DNA of 64,000 nt from JAVJRN01 sp040218415 (GTDB taxonomy: Bacteria > Bacteroidota > Bacteroidia > Cytophagales > Cyclobacteriaceae), in assembly GCA_040218415.1 (NCBI GenBank), contig JAVJRN010000065.1, positions 10,793 through 74,792 on the forward strand. Reading direction: 5' to 3'. Position numbers and translations under genes: made by a program. Positions 36,351 to 46,341 of the stretch are shown piece after piece. The first letter of the stretch is position 1, and each line of letters opens with the position of its first letter. Below the pieces are notes generated by a model that worked only from the letters and a program-made list of their open reading frames with translations, had not been told where the DNA came from and made no database searches.

Positions 36351-37792
36351 GCGGGGTGAGGTTCGGTTTTGATTCTTTTTATTTTAAAGTTGACATAAGC
36401 CACTAAGATGGTCATAAAAGGACTTATGATATTGAAAAAACAATAAGGCGCATATAAAAGCGTGGAAACCCCGAGGACGTTGGCGTGATAAGCTCCGCAA
36501 GTATTCCAAGGGATAAGCACTGATGTTACGGTACCCGAGTCCTCCAAAGATCGACTCAAATTTTCGGGAGCCAATCCTTTTTTCTTGTAAATATCAGCGT
36601 ACATTCTTCCTGGAACTACAATTGCGAGATATTGGTCAGAAGCGGTGAGATTGAAAAATAAACAAGTACCTACCGTGGAGCTTACTAAAGAGCCTGTAGA
36701 GTTTACTCTGCTGATAATCGCTTTGGCTATTCTCTTAAGCATTCCTGAGCTTTCCATGACACCACCAAATATCATTGCTGATAAGATAAGCCAGATGGTA
36801 CCAAGCATACCCGCCATACCACCAGATGTTAACAGCTCATTGACCATCGCATTGTCTGTATTGATGGCAATATCGCCATATAGACTGGTCATGATCCCTA
36901 CAAACATTCCTGAAGCGCCACCATTTCCGCCAATTTCGGCAACTAGATCCGGTTGGAAAACCAAGGCGAACAGTCCGCCAAGTAGGGTTCCTGCAAGTAA
37001 TGCAGGGATTGCTGGGACTTTTTTTACAATCATGATAACCACCACCACGGGAACAATAAACAGTAGCCCTGAGATATAAAACTTATCATTGATGGCCGCC
37101 AAAATGGAGGAGGTTTCTGTAACGCTACCTTCTTGAGTTCCAAAAAAACCTATAAACAGAAAAATAATTAACGTCACAATAATGGACGGTACGGTAGTTA
37201 AAGTCATGTACTTGATATGTGTAAACAAATCAGTACCAGCCATCGCGGGGGCAAGGTTGGTTGTATCAGACAGAGGAGACATTTTATCTCCAAAATAGGC
37301 GCCTGACAGAATTGCTCCGGCAACAAGCCCTTCAGATAATCCTAAAGCTTTTCCAATTCCTATTAAGGCAATTCCCACAGTTGCAGCGGTGGTCCAAGAA
37401 CTTCCTGTTGCAATTGATACAATGCTGCATACCACACATGCTGCCACCAAGAATATGGTGGGATTGAGGATTTGTAATCCGTAATAAATCATTGCAGGAA
37501 CGATACCACTTAAAAGCCAAGTCCCCGCCAAAGAACCAATTAACAGCAGAATAAGCAATGAGGTCATCGCTGAGCTTATACTCTTGACGATTCCGTCTTG
37601 GATTTGTGCCCATTTAAAACCAAGCCTGTATGCCACGATGGTAGCAACAGCCGCGGATAGAATTAACACTATTTGATTTGAGCCGTCTAATGCCGCATCT
37701 TTAAAAATGCTTACATTGATGGATAATAATACAATTAGAAATATTATAGGGATGAAGGCCTCTAATAGAGTTGGTTCACGTTTAATCGCCAT
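36347..37792 (-). CDS. nhaC: NhaC-family Na+/H+ antiporter
   Basis: The 481-residue protein has about 11-12 membrane segments. Family marks are SSWTTAATVGIALIGIGKALG, GAILSGAYFGDKMSPLSDTTNLAPAMAGTDLFTHIKYM (the ion-binding region) and SLEDSGTVTSVLIPWNTCGAYHANVLG. It exports sodium in exchange for protons at the inner membrane, as expected of a marine or alkaline-tolerant organism. It is the first gene of a two-gene operon with the RNase D-like gene. Length is typical for NhaC (about 460-490). Confidence 0.93.
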   Translation of the reverse strand: MAIKREPTLLEAFIPIIFLIVLLSINVSIFKDAALDGSNQIVLILSAAVATIVAYRLGFKWAQIQDGIVKSISSAMTSLLILLLIGSLAGTWLLSGIVPAMIYYGLQILNPTIFLVAACVVCSIVSIATGSSWTTAATVGIALIGIGKALGLSEGLVAGAILSGAYFGDKMSPLSDTTNLAPAMAGTDLFTHIKYMTLTTVPSIIVTLIIFLFIGFFGTQEGSVTETSSILAAINDKFYISGLLFIVPVVVVIMIVKKVPAIPALLAGTLLGGLFALVFQPDLVAEIGGNGGASGMFVGIMTSLYGDIAINTDNAMVNELLTSGGMAGMLGTIWLILSAMIFGGVMESSGMLKRIAKAIISRVNSTGSLVSSTVGTCLFFNLTASDQYLAIVVPGRMYADIYKKKGLAPENLSRSLEDSGTVTSVLIPWNTCGAYHANVLGVSTLLYAPYCFFNIISPFMTILVAYVNFKIKRIKTEPHPA

Positions 37793-37834
37793 TAATTACA
37801 GTTTTCCAAAAAAAGGGAAAAGATAACTAAAAAA

Positions 37835-38953
37835 TCAAAAAAACTTAGCGATCATTTGTGAAGCAAGCGCTTCTCCTACTTGGCTGCCTATAGCTACGCC
37901 CATACCGCCAAGTCTTACTCCGATGTGAATTTTATCCGATACTTGCGTGATTATTGGAGACTTATTTGGTCCAAAAGCCATGATTCCAGTCCATATATCG
38001 GTAATTTCAAATTTTTGATCTGGTATGATGATGTTTTGCAGGTCTTGGAGGAGTTTGTCTTTGATATGATTATTAATATCAAAACTTGTAGTATTCTCAG
38101 TCGCTCTATCAATATTTCGCCCACCGCCAAAAATTATTTTATTTCCATAATTTCTGAAATAAAAATATCCTTCATCATAATGGAAGGTTCCTTCAAATTT
38201 CAGTGGGATGGAAGGGGTTATCGCCAATACCAAACCTCTGCCAGGTTGAATGTCTTTTGGCTCTTTTAAGATGGCATTAGAAAAGGCATTGGTACATACC
38301 GCAACGCGCTTTGCTTGCCACGACATGCCAGATGCTTTGACTTGCACAAAATTTTCCTCTTCGTTTATTTTCTGCACATCAGCTCCTGTGATAACCTGGA
38401 CGCCCAATTCGCTACAGTATTGCCAAAGTGATTTGATTAATTTACCAGTATGGAGCTGTCCTTCATACTGGTTGAAGATAAGGTGCTTGGTGCCACCGAA
38501 ACCGAATTTTTCTATTTGATCATTTTCCAAGCGATATACAGGCCTGTCAAATTTGGATTTCAACAGATCATTGAGTTTGTCAAGTTGGTTTAGCCTATGA
38601 TCGTTTTGAAAGAAAAGCTCATAACCACCTTTATTTTGATAATCTATGGTATTGTCACCGAGCCTTTTTCTGGTTTTGGCCAATCCTTGCCATCTCATTT
38701 CCACCAGTGCTAGCATCTCCGCTTCGGTCATGGTTTCAAGGTCGGCCAATAATTCAGTCAAACTACCAAAACACGCAAATCCAGCGTTTTTTGTGCTGGC
38801 TCCCGTAGGCAAAAGTCCTCTTTCGAGAACAAGAACGGATAGTTCTGGAGACTTTTCTTTGAGCGAGGCGGCTGTACTTAAACCCGTAATGCCAGCGCCA
38901 ATAACGATGACATCATAATTAATAAAACTATCTTTTTCCCAAAAACTAAGCAT
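37835..38953 (-). CDS. FAD-dependent oxidoreductase (DAO/glycine-oxidase type)
   Basis: The 372-residue protein has an N-terminal Rossmann motif (DVIVIGAGITGLSTAASL), followed by a KNAGFACFGS segment and a C-terminal FAD-contacting segment GVRLGGMGVAIGS. It belongs to the DAO superfamily and oxidises amines or amino acids, with no substrate evident. It is shorter than typical PuuB proteins but complete in its folds. It is 36 bases downstream of the pirin gene in the same orientation, so it may be co-transcribed with it. Confidence 0.9.
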   Translation of the reverse strand: MLSFWEKDSFINYDVIVIGAGITGLSTAASLKEKSPELSVLVLERGLLPTGASTKNAGFACFGSLTELLADLETMTEAEMLALVEMRWQGLAKTRKRLGDNTIDYQNKGGYELFFQNDHRLNQLDKLNDLLKSKFDRPVYRLENDQIEKFGFGGTKHLIFNQYEGQLHTGKLIKSLWQYCSELGVQVITGADVQKINEEENFVQVKASGMSWQAKRVAVCTNAFSNAILKEPKDIQPGRGLVLAITPSIPLKFEGTFHYDEGYFYFRNYGNKIIFGGGRNIDRATENTTSFDINNHIKDKLLQDLQNIIIPDQKFEITDIWTGIMAFGPNKSPIITQVSDKIHIGVRLGGMGVAIGSQVGEALASQMIAKFF

Positions 38954-38989
38954 CAGATTTGATTGATATAATTACACCTGCGTGGGTCA

Positions 38990-40009
38990 CTAACTCTTTT
39001 CTTCCAAGCTGCCATCAACATATTTAGCAAACCTTCCTTTTGACTTGTCATGAACTTGATCTGATTTTGGCCAAGGCCATCCGCCAAATTGTGTCCTTTG
39101 GTATTCGCTGATGACTTGCTGCACTTCTGCGTTACTATTCGTTACAAATGGGCCATATTGTACCACAGGCTCAGCGATTGGTTTTCCTTGCAAAAAAAGG
39201 AAATGCGTTTCTTTGTTGTCATTGACTATTGTGGTTGGTGAGTCCGGATGCAAGTCGATGATGTTTTGTTGTACGATGGTGCGATCTCCAATCGTTACTG
39301 AATTTCCTTTGAAAAAGTATAAAGATCTATTGATTCCGGCACTGGCTGCTGGCAGTGTCCATGTGGCGCCAGCTTCCATTTTTATCGTGTAAATGTGAAC
39401 TTCATTAGCTGGATTAGCTGCCCATGAGTTGGGTGCTGGTTTTGGTGCAGTTTGACCATCGAGTTGACCGGCAATGAGCGAAATAGTAGTTTCTTTTTTA
39501 TTGGGGTCGATATGCTTTACCAAAGGGATATTTTCTGCCCATAGCATCGCAAAGTGCGGGTCTACCTTTTTGCTGGCTTTGGGTAGGTTGAGCCATAGCT
39601 GAAAAAGCAAAAATGGATTTGGGTTATTTTCATCAAGTAAAGGAAACATTTCTGAATGCTGAACCCCTTTTCCTGCAGTCATCCACTGTACATCACCATT
39701 GCCGAAACGACCAGCAGCTCCAAGCGAATCTGCGTGATCCACCAAGCCTTTTTGCGCGATGGTGACTGTTTCAAAACCACAATGTGGATGACTTGGAAAT
39801 CCTGGAACCGTAGAGCCATGGTACATATTCCAGCCATCTTTCCCTTGAAAGTCTTGTCCTATACTTCTGCCAGCCAACGAAGCATCTGGACTCATGTCAG
39901 GCTTACCTTTTGGAAAAAGATCCTCATGATAAGCACAAAAAATAAATGGATCTTGTGTTTGCCATGGAAAGCCTAATGGCCGAATGGCCTTAATCGTTGG
40001 GTTGCTCAT
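38990..40009 (-). CDS. Pirin-family cupin protein
   Basis: The 339-residue protein has an N-terminal pirin cupin domain: FPSHPHCGFETVTIAQKGLVDHADSLGAAGRFGNGDVQWMTAGKGVQHSEMF. It keeps the metal-binding histidines HPHCGFE and HSE. A C-terminal pirin-C domain follows, in the region containing NRSLYFFKGNSVTIG. Pirins bind Fe and some show quercetinase activity; here the substrate is unknown. Length is longer than E. coli YhhW (231 residues) and like other Bacteroidota pirins. It is the upstream gene of the pair with the FAD oxidoreductase. Confidence 0.92.
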   Translation of the reverse strand: MSNPTIKAIRPLGFPWQTQDPFIFCAYHEDLFPKGKPDMSPDASLAGRSIGQDFQGKDGWNMYHGSTVPGFPSHPHCGFETVTIAQKGLVDHADSLGAAGRFGNGDVQWMTAGKGVQHSEMFPLLDENNPNPFLLFQLWLNLPKASKKVDPHFAMLWAENIPLVKHIDPNKKETTISLIAGQLDGQTAPKPAPNSWAANPANEVHIYTIKMEAGATWTLPAASAGINRSLYFFKGNSVTIGDRTIVQQNIIDLHPDSPTTIVNDNKETHFLFLQGKPIAEPVVQYGPFVTNSNAEVQQVISEYQRTQFGGWPWPKSDQVHDKSKGRFAKYVDGSLEEKS

Positions 40010-40074
40010 TTCTTATAATTATGATTTTTGATATGAAGGTAAAAAACGACTCGCTCTGCGAATTGTTTGGAAAG

Positions 40075-41346
40075 TTAATGGTTCAAAAAAGAAGTATAAC
40101 TCGATATTATCTCTTCAGCGCTTCTTTTCCATGATAATTGGCTAGCCTCCGAAAGGCAATTGTCAATGACCGTTTGGCGATAGTCCTGATTGGTCATGAG
40201 TCGCTCGATAAGTTGCACGTATTCAAAGTGATTCCATTTGTCCACTTGCGGAAGGCTAGGGATAAACTCGGCAACACCCGAACCTTGTGCGGCAGCCACT
40301 GGGATTTTTTTCATGATGGCCTCAAGTGTAACGAGCCCAAAAGGCTCAGCGTTTGATGGTACCACGAGTAAATCTAGTGTGTTGAGCTGTTTGAGTAGTT
40401 TCTGTCTTGTCAGAAAACCGGTAAATTTTATTTTAAGATTTAGACTATCGGCTTTATGTTTTAATTCATCAGCTAGGTATCCATCACCCATCATCGTATA
40501 GTCAAAGTCCAATCCTTTTGACTCCAGTGAGCGAGCCAAGTCCAAAAAAGTGGAAGGACTTTTTTGATGGGTAAAACGCCCTATAAAACCTATTTTCTTT
40601 GGTTTTCTGAGCGGAGTAAGTGAAGGTCTTAGGTTGACTGCATTTGGTATGACCTTGATTTTTGATGCTTCAATTCCGTATCTTGAAGTCATCAAGTCTT
40701 TTGTTCGCTGACTCACAGTGAAAATAATATCTGCAGCATCAATGCCTTCTTTTTCTAATGCGATGGTCGTGTTTTGTGCAAATATTCCATTGCGTTCAAA
40801 TTCGGTACTATGAATATGGATGGCCAATGGAATTTTCAGGGCTTTTTTTACGGCTATAGCAGCCTTAAATGTGGGCCAGTCGTGTGCGTGGATGAAATCA
40901 TACTTTTTTTTCTTAGCGAAATGTGTTGCCAAAAAAGCATATTTTGAAACCTGACCAAGTAAGTCTTCTTCATAGCTTCCTGTCAACTTGATCTTACCAA
41001 GAAGCGCAGTTTCTTGCTTAGGGGTAAGTTCTATGGTGATGATTGATTTACTCTTGGTTTTTGTAAAAAGTATTGGAGGCAGATAAGGAACCAGCGTTTG
41101 TCCGATGGACGTTTCTTCAATGATCTCCGTCCTTTTGATTTTCTTATTCCAGACACTTGGCTTTTTTGACAGCTCCGCCAAGTCTATCAGTTTCACTTTT
41201 TGGCTGACTTGTTCTTTGTGTTTTTTTGGTAATAGAAAGGTGACTTCTGCTTGTTTGGCCAAGGCTTCCGCAATTCCTTGTGAGGCTACTCCTAAGCCAC
41301 CCGTTATTTTAGGAGGATATTCCCATCCAAGCATCAAAATGTTCAT
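40075..41346 (-). CDS. GT4-family glycosyltransferase (starch/glycogen-synthase-like N-terminus)
   Basis: The 423-residue protein starts MNILMLGWEYPPKITGGLGVASQGIAEAL, the GxGG-type start of glycogen/sucrose synthase-like GT4 enzymes. Its C-terminal donor domain has IGFIGRFTHQKSPSTFLDLARSL and NAEPFGLVTLEAIMKKIPVAAA with the E-x7-E motif. It is a retaining enzyme of the GT-B fold. Substrate is unknown; possible roles include glycogen-like or exopolysaccharide synthesis. It stands alone on the minus strand, upstream of the pirin gene by 66 bases. Confidence 0.88.
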   Translation of the reverse strand: MNILMLGWEYPPKITGGLGVASQGIAEALAKQAEVTFLLPKKHKEQVSQKVKLIDLAELSKKPSVWNKKIKRTEIIEETSIGQTLVPYLPPILFTKTKSKSIITIELTPKQETALLGKIKLTGSYEEDLLGQVSKYAFLATHFAKKKKYDFIHAHDWPTFKAAIAVKKALKIPLAIHIHSTEFERNGIFAQNTTIALEKEGIDAADIIFTVSQRTKDLMTSRYGIEASKIKVIPNAVNLRPSLTPLRKPKKIGFIGRFTHQKSPSTFLDLARSLESKGLDFDYTMMGDGYLADELKHKADSLNLKIKFTGFLTRQKLLKQLNTLDLLVVPSNAEPFGLVTLEAIMKKIPVAAAQGSGVAEFIPSLPQVDKWNHFEYVQLIERLMTNQDYRQTVIDNCLSEASQLSWKRSAEEIISSYTSFLNH

Positions 41347-41889
41347 GTCTCTTTTTTTGCTTTAAGATAAGTATAAATTGTCGCTATGCGAATGTTCATC
41401 AGTATCTGTTGGCCAATAATTTGTTCAATATTGGATAATCCTTACCATAAAATTGTATGCCACAATCTTGGACGGCAACACAAGTTTTGATCTAAACAGA
41501 ACCAGCTGATGGTTATGTCAAATATTGCTTTTGGCTTTATGAGCCGTTTATTTTCGGTTGTGCGTCTCTTTTTTTATTGAATATGGCTCTCGCAAACTTC
41601 GTAAAAGAAGTAAGTCTAACAATTCACATTTTTACTCTTCAAACGGCACTTTATTTATAAATTAAATGTAAAAATATAGTGACCAGCCACAAAAAGCGAT
41701 TGGATCACTTTTCCTGAAATGATGGAGTCCTTTAATTGGAATAGGATAAATGTCACGATTGGCTATCCTGATAATCACTACTGGAATAATGGCTACTAGA
41801 TGATGTGACAGTACTATTTATAATATTCTTAGGATATAATTTTCAGTTAACTTGGGGTCGTTTTTAACGCCCTATTAGAGTTCAAGCAT
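41347..41889. other. Intergenic stretch without a gene
   Basis: This 543-bp space separates the divergent glycosyltransferase and mscS genes. It is AT-rich and must hold both promoters, but no clear TAnnTTTG was assigned. Open frames are under 35 codons. I see no terminator or repeat. Confidence 0.45.
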
Positions 41890-43728
41890 ATGTTTAAAGC
41901 CATTTGTATTTTTTCTTTCTTTCTTTCTTTCCACGTTGTATCAGCACAGAATATTATCTCAAAATTGGATTCGACTCAGGTTAAAAGTCAGATCGAAAAG
42001 GATAGCGTACTGAGCACGCAATTAGCGGTATCAAAGAGAATCAGCTTTGCCATAGACTCGACACGTAGAGCGGATAGTTTGAGGATATTGGAGTTGAATA
42101 ATCGCCTGGCCAATATCCGGTCGACTGATGCGGCAGAAAGAGCAAGACTTAATGCGCAAATCGATTCTATCAGTGAGGCAAAAAAGCGCAGAGATATTCG
42201 TATCAAAAGGCAAGTAGATAGTTTACGAACAGCTACAGTAGGTGTGCCCGTGATAATATACGAGGATACGGCATTTTTTATTTACAATCGACTGGGGCCA
42301 TTCAGTCCTTCGGAGCGTGCAGCGCGCATTTCTCAGAAAATACAGAACCTGGTAGAGGAGGGTGCTTTTAAAGAGACGGAGCTTATTGTGTACTCAGGAG
42401 AAGAAACGGATGACATTCTATACGGTGAAACCATATTGATGAGCGTCACAGACAGAGATGCTTTTTGGTTAGATAAGACCCGCAATGAAGTCGCAAACTA
42501 TTATGTGCAACAAATCAAATCCAAAGTTAAAAACTACTATCAGCACTATGGTTTTATCAGAACTCTTCTCAGAGTTGGGCTTTTAATTATACTCTTGCTG
42601 GCCTTTGGTTTTGGGATCAAATATCTCAATCAGCTGTTGACATTTATGAATCAAAAGATACTTACGGGAAGCGAGAAGCTACTTCATGGGGTGAGCTATA
42701 AAAACTATGAGTTTTTGTCCGCAGACAGGGAAAAGCAATTAATAAGTTGGATTCTCAATATCATCAAATGGGTGCTCATTGTTTTAGTTTTCTACCTTTC
42801 ACTACCTGTAATATTTAGTATTTTTCCTGCAACCAAAGGTATCGCCAATACGCTAATCGGCTATTTGCTCGATCCTTTCAAAATGTTTGCGCTTGCGCTG
42901 ATCGGCTATATTCCTGAACTTTTTGCCATTGTCGTGATATTGATTGTCACCAGCTATTTTGTCTCTTTTCTGAGATTTTTAAGTAAAGAGATAGAAACAG
43001 GTAAGCTGCACATCAAAGGTTTTTATCCTGATTGGGCGAGCCCAACGTTTTCATTGGTACGAGTGATCGTCTACGCTTTTTCTTTTATCATTATTTTTCC
43101 CTACTTGCCGGGCAGTAATTCTCCAGTTTTTCAAGGAGTAAGTGTCTTTTTTGGGTTGCTTATTTCTTTAGGCTCTTCCTCTGCTATTGGAAATATCATC
43201 GCTGGTTTGGTGATTACTTACATGCGTCCTTTTAAAATTGGTGATCGCGTGAAAATAGGTGATAAGGTAGGTGATGTTATCGAAAAAACACTTTTGGTCA
43301 CTCGCTTGCGAACGATCAAGAATGAGGAGGTGACTATTCCAAATGCGTCTATTTTGACTGGAAGTACGGTTAATTATAGTTCGAGCTCGGAGCACCAAGG
43401 CTTGATCTTACACACCAGTATAACTATTGGTTATGATGTGCCATGGCGGCAAGTTCATCAACTAATGATCGATGCTGCCTTGAAGACAGAGGGTGTTAAA
43501 GCGGATCCCCAGCCATTTATTTTGCAGACAAGTTTGGATGATTTTTATGTAAGTTATCAATTGAACGCCTACACGGATGAGGCTTCAAAAGCTGCCAAAA
43601 TATATTCCGGTTTACATGCCAATATTCAAGACTGCTTTAATGATGCGGGCGTTGAAATCATGTCTCCACATTATAGAGCCAACCGCGATGGAAGCACCAT
43701 TACGATTCCTCCGAATCAAGGTAAATAA
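41890..43728 (+). CDS. MscS-family mechanosensitive channel with extended N-terminus
   Basis: The 612-residue protein starts with a signal peptide (VVSAQ) followed by a coiled coil periplasmic region with many Ser/Arg (about 20-110), then a soluble domain and five or six membrane segments (from about residue 218). The MscS core is ISLGSSSAIGNIIAGLVITYMRPFKIGDRVKIGDKVGDVIEKTLLVTRLRTIKNEEVTIPNASI. It releases osmolytes under hypo-osmotic stress. It is much longer than E. coli MscS (286 residues), like MscM-type channels. The 3' end overlaps a converging nuclease gene by 29 bases. The signal peptide contains a tetranucleotide repeat. Confidence 0.93.
   Translation: MFKAICIFSFFLSFHVVSAQNIISKLDSTQVKSQIEKDSVLSTQLAVSKRISFAIDSTRRADSLRILELNNRLANIRSTDAAERARLNAQIDSISEAKKRRDIRIKRQVDSLRTATVGVPVIIYEDTAFFIYNRLGPFSPSERAARISQKIQNLVEEGAFKETELIVYSGEETDDILYGETILMSVTDRDAFWLDKTRNEVANYYVQQIKSKVKNYYQHYGFIRTLLRVGLLIILLLAFGFGIKYLNQLLTFMNQKILTGSEKLLHGVSYKNYEFLSADREKQLISWILNIIKWVLIVLVFYLSLPVIFSIFPATKGIANTLIGYLLDPFKMFALALIGYIPELFAIVVILIVTSYFVSFLRFLSKEIETGKLHIKGFYPDWASPTFSLVRVIVYAFSFIIIFPYLPGSNSPVFQGVSVFFGLLISLGSSSAIGNIIAGLVITYMRPFKIGDRVKIGDKVGDVIEKTLLVTRLRTIKNEEVTIPNASILTGSTVNYSSSSEHQGLILHTSITIGYDVPWRQVHQLMIDAALKTEGVKADPQPFILQTSLDDFYVSYQLNAYTDEASKAAKIYSGLHANIQDCFNDAGVEIMSPHYRANRDGSTITIPPNQGK
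41912..41931 (+). repeat. (TTTC)5 tetranucleotide repeat in the mscS signal peptide
   Basis: Five tandem TTTC units fall in codons 8-14 of the mscS reading frame. Loss or gain of one unit would shift the frame within the signal peptide, as in phase-variable genes. Whether the number varies is unknown. Confidence 0.75.
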
Positions 43729-45349
43729 GCCGTAATATTTGTGCGTTTACTTTTTGCTTTTCCAAAAAGTTAATCCAGAAAAGTTGCTGCGCGGATAAGT
43801 GGTCGTTGGGTGATTTGATTTCATAAAAAAAGTATTCGGTTTCATTCCAAATAAACAAATCGGGAAAACCGGTACTATTGTCTTTGACGTTTTTGGCTAT
43901 TTCAAGCATTATTTTTTTCAATCCGGCAAAAGGCAACCGCTCGACAATCAGCCCGATGTAATCCATCATTTGTTCATGCCAGTAAATAAATGGATTAGTG
44001 ATTCCAGATTTCTCTTTGATGATTTTTTCAATATGCTTCAAATATTGCTTTCTAGTTCGGAAAGTACTGATTCTTTGCTCTAGCTGTATTTTTCTTTCCA
44101 GATAAAAAGCCTCTGAATATAAATCGGAAGGCATGCGCTGAAGAGGGTGATGAAAGGTGCCATTGATATTGTCAAAAAGCTCATGCCAAAAAGTGAGGCC
44201 AAAGAGATTGCGCCAGATGAAATTTTCCGAATGGATGCCATCAAAACCTTTTTTTGCAAAATAAGCCAATGCTTGAGCCTCCACTTTTTGTGTAGGATTA
44301 GGAACGAGGCTTATGGATGGGCTGGACTTTATTTTGGTCGTAGTACTTTTTAAGATTCTATCGCCTTTTTTGGCAATATAGTCACAGGCGAAAGTCAGTT
44401 CTTTGGCATTGTAAGGCTGTTCGGTGACAAAAGCTGCAAGATCCAAGGCATCTTCTTTTCTGCCGATCTTATCCATTATTCTTATTCTACGCTCTCTGGC
44501 CGGGTGTTTTTTGGCCCACTCAAAAAAGGAAATGGCGCTCTCAAGAAATCCCATCTTTTCGTAATATTCTCCGATTCGCATCATGAGTTTATTCCCAATT
44601 TTTTGCGCTGCTGGATATTGTAGCAATGAAGACCAGTTCACTGGCGCGAGAAATTGCAAGATTTCTTCTGGTAAGTAATTATCGAAAGCCAGCTTAATGG
44701 CCGTGTTCCATTTCGACAATTCAAAAACGGCCAATGCCTCGCTTCTGGAACTAAACCAAGAGGAAAATTGGTGGTTTTCCAGGTTTTCTAATTGAATGTT
44801 GCCAACATCGCGAATGACAAACTCCGTCATCATGGAGTCGGTATTTCCAAAGTATAAAAGTTTTAAAAATTCAATATGATCTTGGATAAGAATTTTTACA
44901 AGCTGATATTTTGACAGTAAGTGGTGATAGTCTTCTGATGTCGACGTTTCCACCAAGGTCAGCACCACTTCTTCTTTGTATTTATGCCTAAAGTCTTTGT
45001 CAGGAAAGGCCTTGTCTAGCTCTGCTTTGGTAAACTGATTGAAAATAATGGGGTCATTGTTGATGTCCATGGTAATGAAACCCGCTTCTGCCAGCTCATC
45101 AAATGCCTCGGCTTGATGACTTATTTCTGGATATTCGAACTTATCCATTCGGAAGTATTCACCTTTTCTGTTGGCCATTCTGATAATGGTACATTGGGCA
45201 TCTTCGCTCAGGGAATGAAAAATTTCATAGAATTGATGGTCATCAATATCGAGAAGATGACCAGAATGTTTTTCTATAAAGGCCAATACTTCTTTGAAAT
45301 AGTCCAGATAGTATTTTGGAGGCAATATGATTTTCTCTTTGTCGCTCAA
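43700..45349 (-). CDS. VRR-NUC domain nuclease (FAN1-like)
   Basis: The 549-residue protein has a long helical region (about 1-460) with TPR-like helices (GEYYEKMGFLESAISFFEWAKKHPARERRIRIMDK). A C-terminal VRR-NUC nuclease core follows: GFPDLFIWNETEYFFYEIKSPNDHLSAQQLFWINFL, containing PD...E-x-K and the Q-x-x-W signature. It resembles the FAN1 family, which cleaves branched or crosslinked DNA. The N-terminal SAP/Rad18-like motifs of eukaryotic FAN1 are absent. Its 3' end overlaps mscS convergently. Single-gene unit. A role in DNA interstrand-crosslink repair is inferred from family. Confidence 0.87.
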   Translation of the reverse strand: MSDKEKIILPPKYYLDYFKEVLAFIEKHSGHLLDIDDHQFYEIFHSLSEDAQCTIIRMANRKGEYFRMDKFEYPEISHQAEAFDELAEAGFITMDINNDPIIFNQFTKAELDKAFPDKDFRHKYKEEVVLTLVETSTSEDYHHLLSKYQLVKILIQDHIEFLKLLYFGNTDSMMTEFVIRDVGNIQLENLENHQFSSWFSSRSEALAVFELSKWNTAIKLAFDNYLPEEILQFLAPVNWSSLLQYPAAQKIGNKLMMRIGEYYEKMGFLESAISFFEWAKKHPARERRIRIMDKIGRKEDALDLAAFVTEQPYNAKELTFACDYIAKKGDRILKSTTTKIKSSPSISLVPNPTQKVEAQALAYFAKKGFDGIHSENFIWRNLFGLTFWHELFDNINGTFHHPLQRMPSDLYSEAFYLERKIQLEQRISTFRTRKQYLKHIEKIIKEKSGITNPFIYWHEQMMDYIGLIVERLPFAGLKKIMLEIAKNVKDNSTGFPDLFIWNETEYFFYEIKSPNDHLSAQQLFWINFLEKQKVNAQILRLIYLDSEES

Positions 45350-45729
45350 TTTAACTTTTGTCCGTTCGCTTTTTGATTGTATTCAACTACGCTATTCAAA
45401 GATTTATTCAACATTGGCATTTACGCTTTTGTTGTCCTCTCAACGATTATGAATGCTTTTGATTTTGTGCCATGAGTTGGCAAAAATACATGTCTGTGAT
45501 GATAAAAGCTTTTACAGGCGGTCATTTTGCGTGGACTATTTTGACTGTAGATCAGGCATTTTTCAGCCTTTTTTCAAGTATGCGCTTTGTTGATAAAGAA
45601 TAAATTTCTGATTGAAAGGCTTTAAATGAAGTGGGAGTCTTTTTTATGAGGCAGGCAACATAGTTATTTTGTGCAGAGCAATTCTTTTCTACGCGGAGTT
45701 GTAGTTAAAAGCGTTAATTGCAGCCAGTT
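45350..45729. other. Intergenic stretch without a secure gene
   Basis: This 380-bp space holds a 43-codon plus-strand frame (45472-45603, starting MSWQKYMSVMIKAF) without family match or operon partner, so it is not called. It must contain the promoter of the VRR-NUC gene. No repeat or terminator was seen. Confidence 0.4.
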
Positions 45730-46338
45730 TTAGATTTCAAAATGCCTTCTGAGCACACCTTTCCAGATTTTGTAGCCTTTTTCGTTGAGGTGTAGTTGAT
45801 CTTCTTGATATAATTCGGGTCTGGCTACTCCGCGCGCATCAAGCATAGAATCAAACACGTTGATCATGGAAGCACGATCGGTTTTTAAAATTTCTTTTCT
45901 GATTAATCGGTTGGTTTCAAAAGTTTCATTGATCAGATAGGTGCGTTCTGGGCTTGGTTTTATGGTAATAAAATGAATTTTTATTTTTGGAAAATGGAGC
46001 CTCACCATATTCGTCAGATTACTGAATTTCTTCAGCACTTTCTGTGGAGGAATTCCTTTTCCTAAGTCATTGTCACCCACATAAATGACTATTTCTGAGG
46101 GTTTTAAATTTCTGAATACTCTTGTGAAATAATAAATACACCAAGCAAAAGAAGATCCACCAAAGCCAAGATTGATCACGTTGAGCGGGACGAGATCTTT
46201 TTCCAAAGTATCCCAAAGCCGAATAGATGAGCTGCCATAAAATGCGATGATATGGTCGGGATTGCTATGATCTAACACCCGTTTTTCCAAGATTTTTATT
46301 TCGTCTTCAAACATGTTCAAGTCTATTAACTCCTCCAT
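45730..46338 (-). CDS. SGNH/GDSL-family hydrolase
   Basis: The 202-residue protein has an SGNH fold: block I AFYGSSSIRLW (nucleophile Ser37, with GSS in place of GDS), block II LGFGGSSFA (Gly), block III YVGDNDLGKG (Asn) and block V DQLHLNEKGY (Asp and His). These proteins hydrolyse esters of lipids or polysaccharides. It lacks a signal peptide, so it is probably cytoplasmic. It lies three bases downstream of the cyclic-nucleotide-binding acyltransferase gene in the same orientation, so the two may share a lipid or acyl-related role (inference). Confidence 0.9.
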   Translation of the reverse strand: MEELIDLNMFEDEIKILEKRVLDHSNPDHIIAFYGSSSIRLWDTLEKDLVPLNVINLGFGGSSFAWCIYYFTRVFRNLKPSEIVIYVGDNDLGKGIPPQKVLKKFSNLTNMVRLHFPKIKIHFITIKPSPERTYLINETFETNRLIRKEILKTDRASMINVFDSMLDARGVARPELYQEDQLHLNEKGYKIWKGVLRRHFEI

Positions 46339-46341
46339 TGT

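Noticed and set aside
45472..45603. 43-codon frame MSWQKYMSV... in the VRR-NUC upstream region
   Set aside because: Too short and lacking homology or coupling; could be real but cannot be supported.
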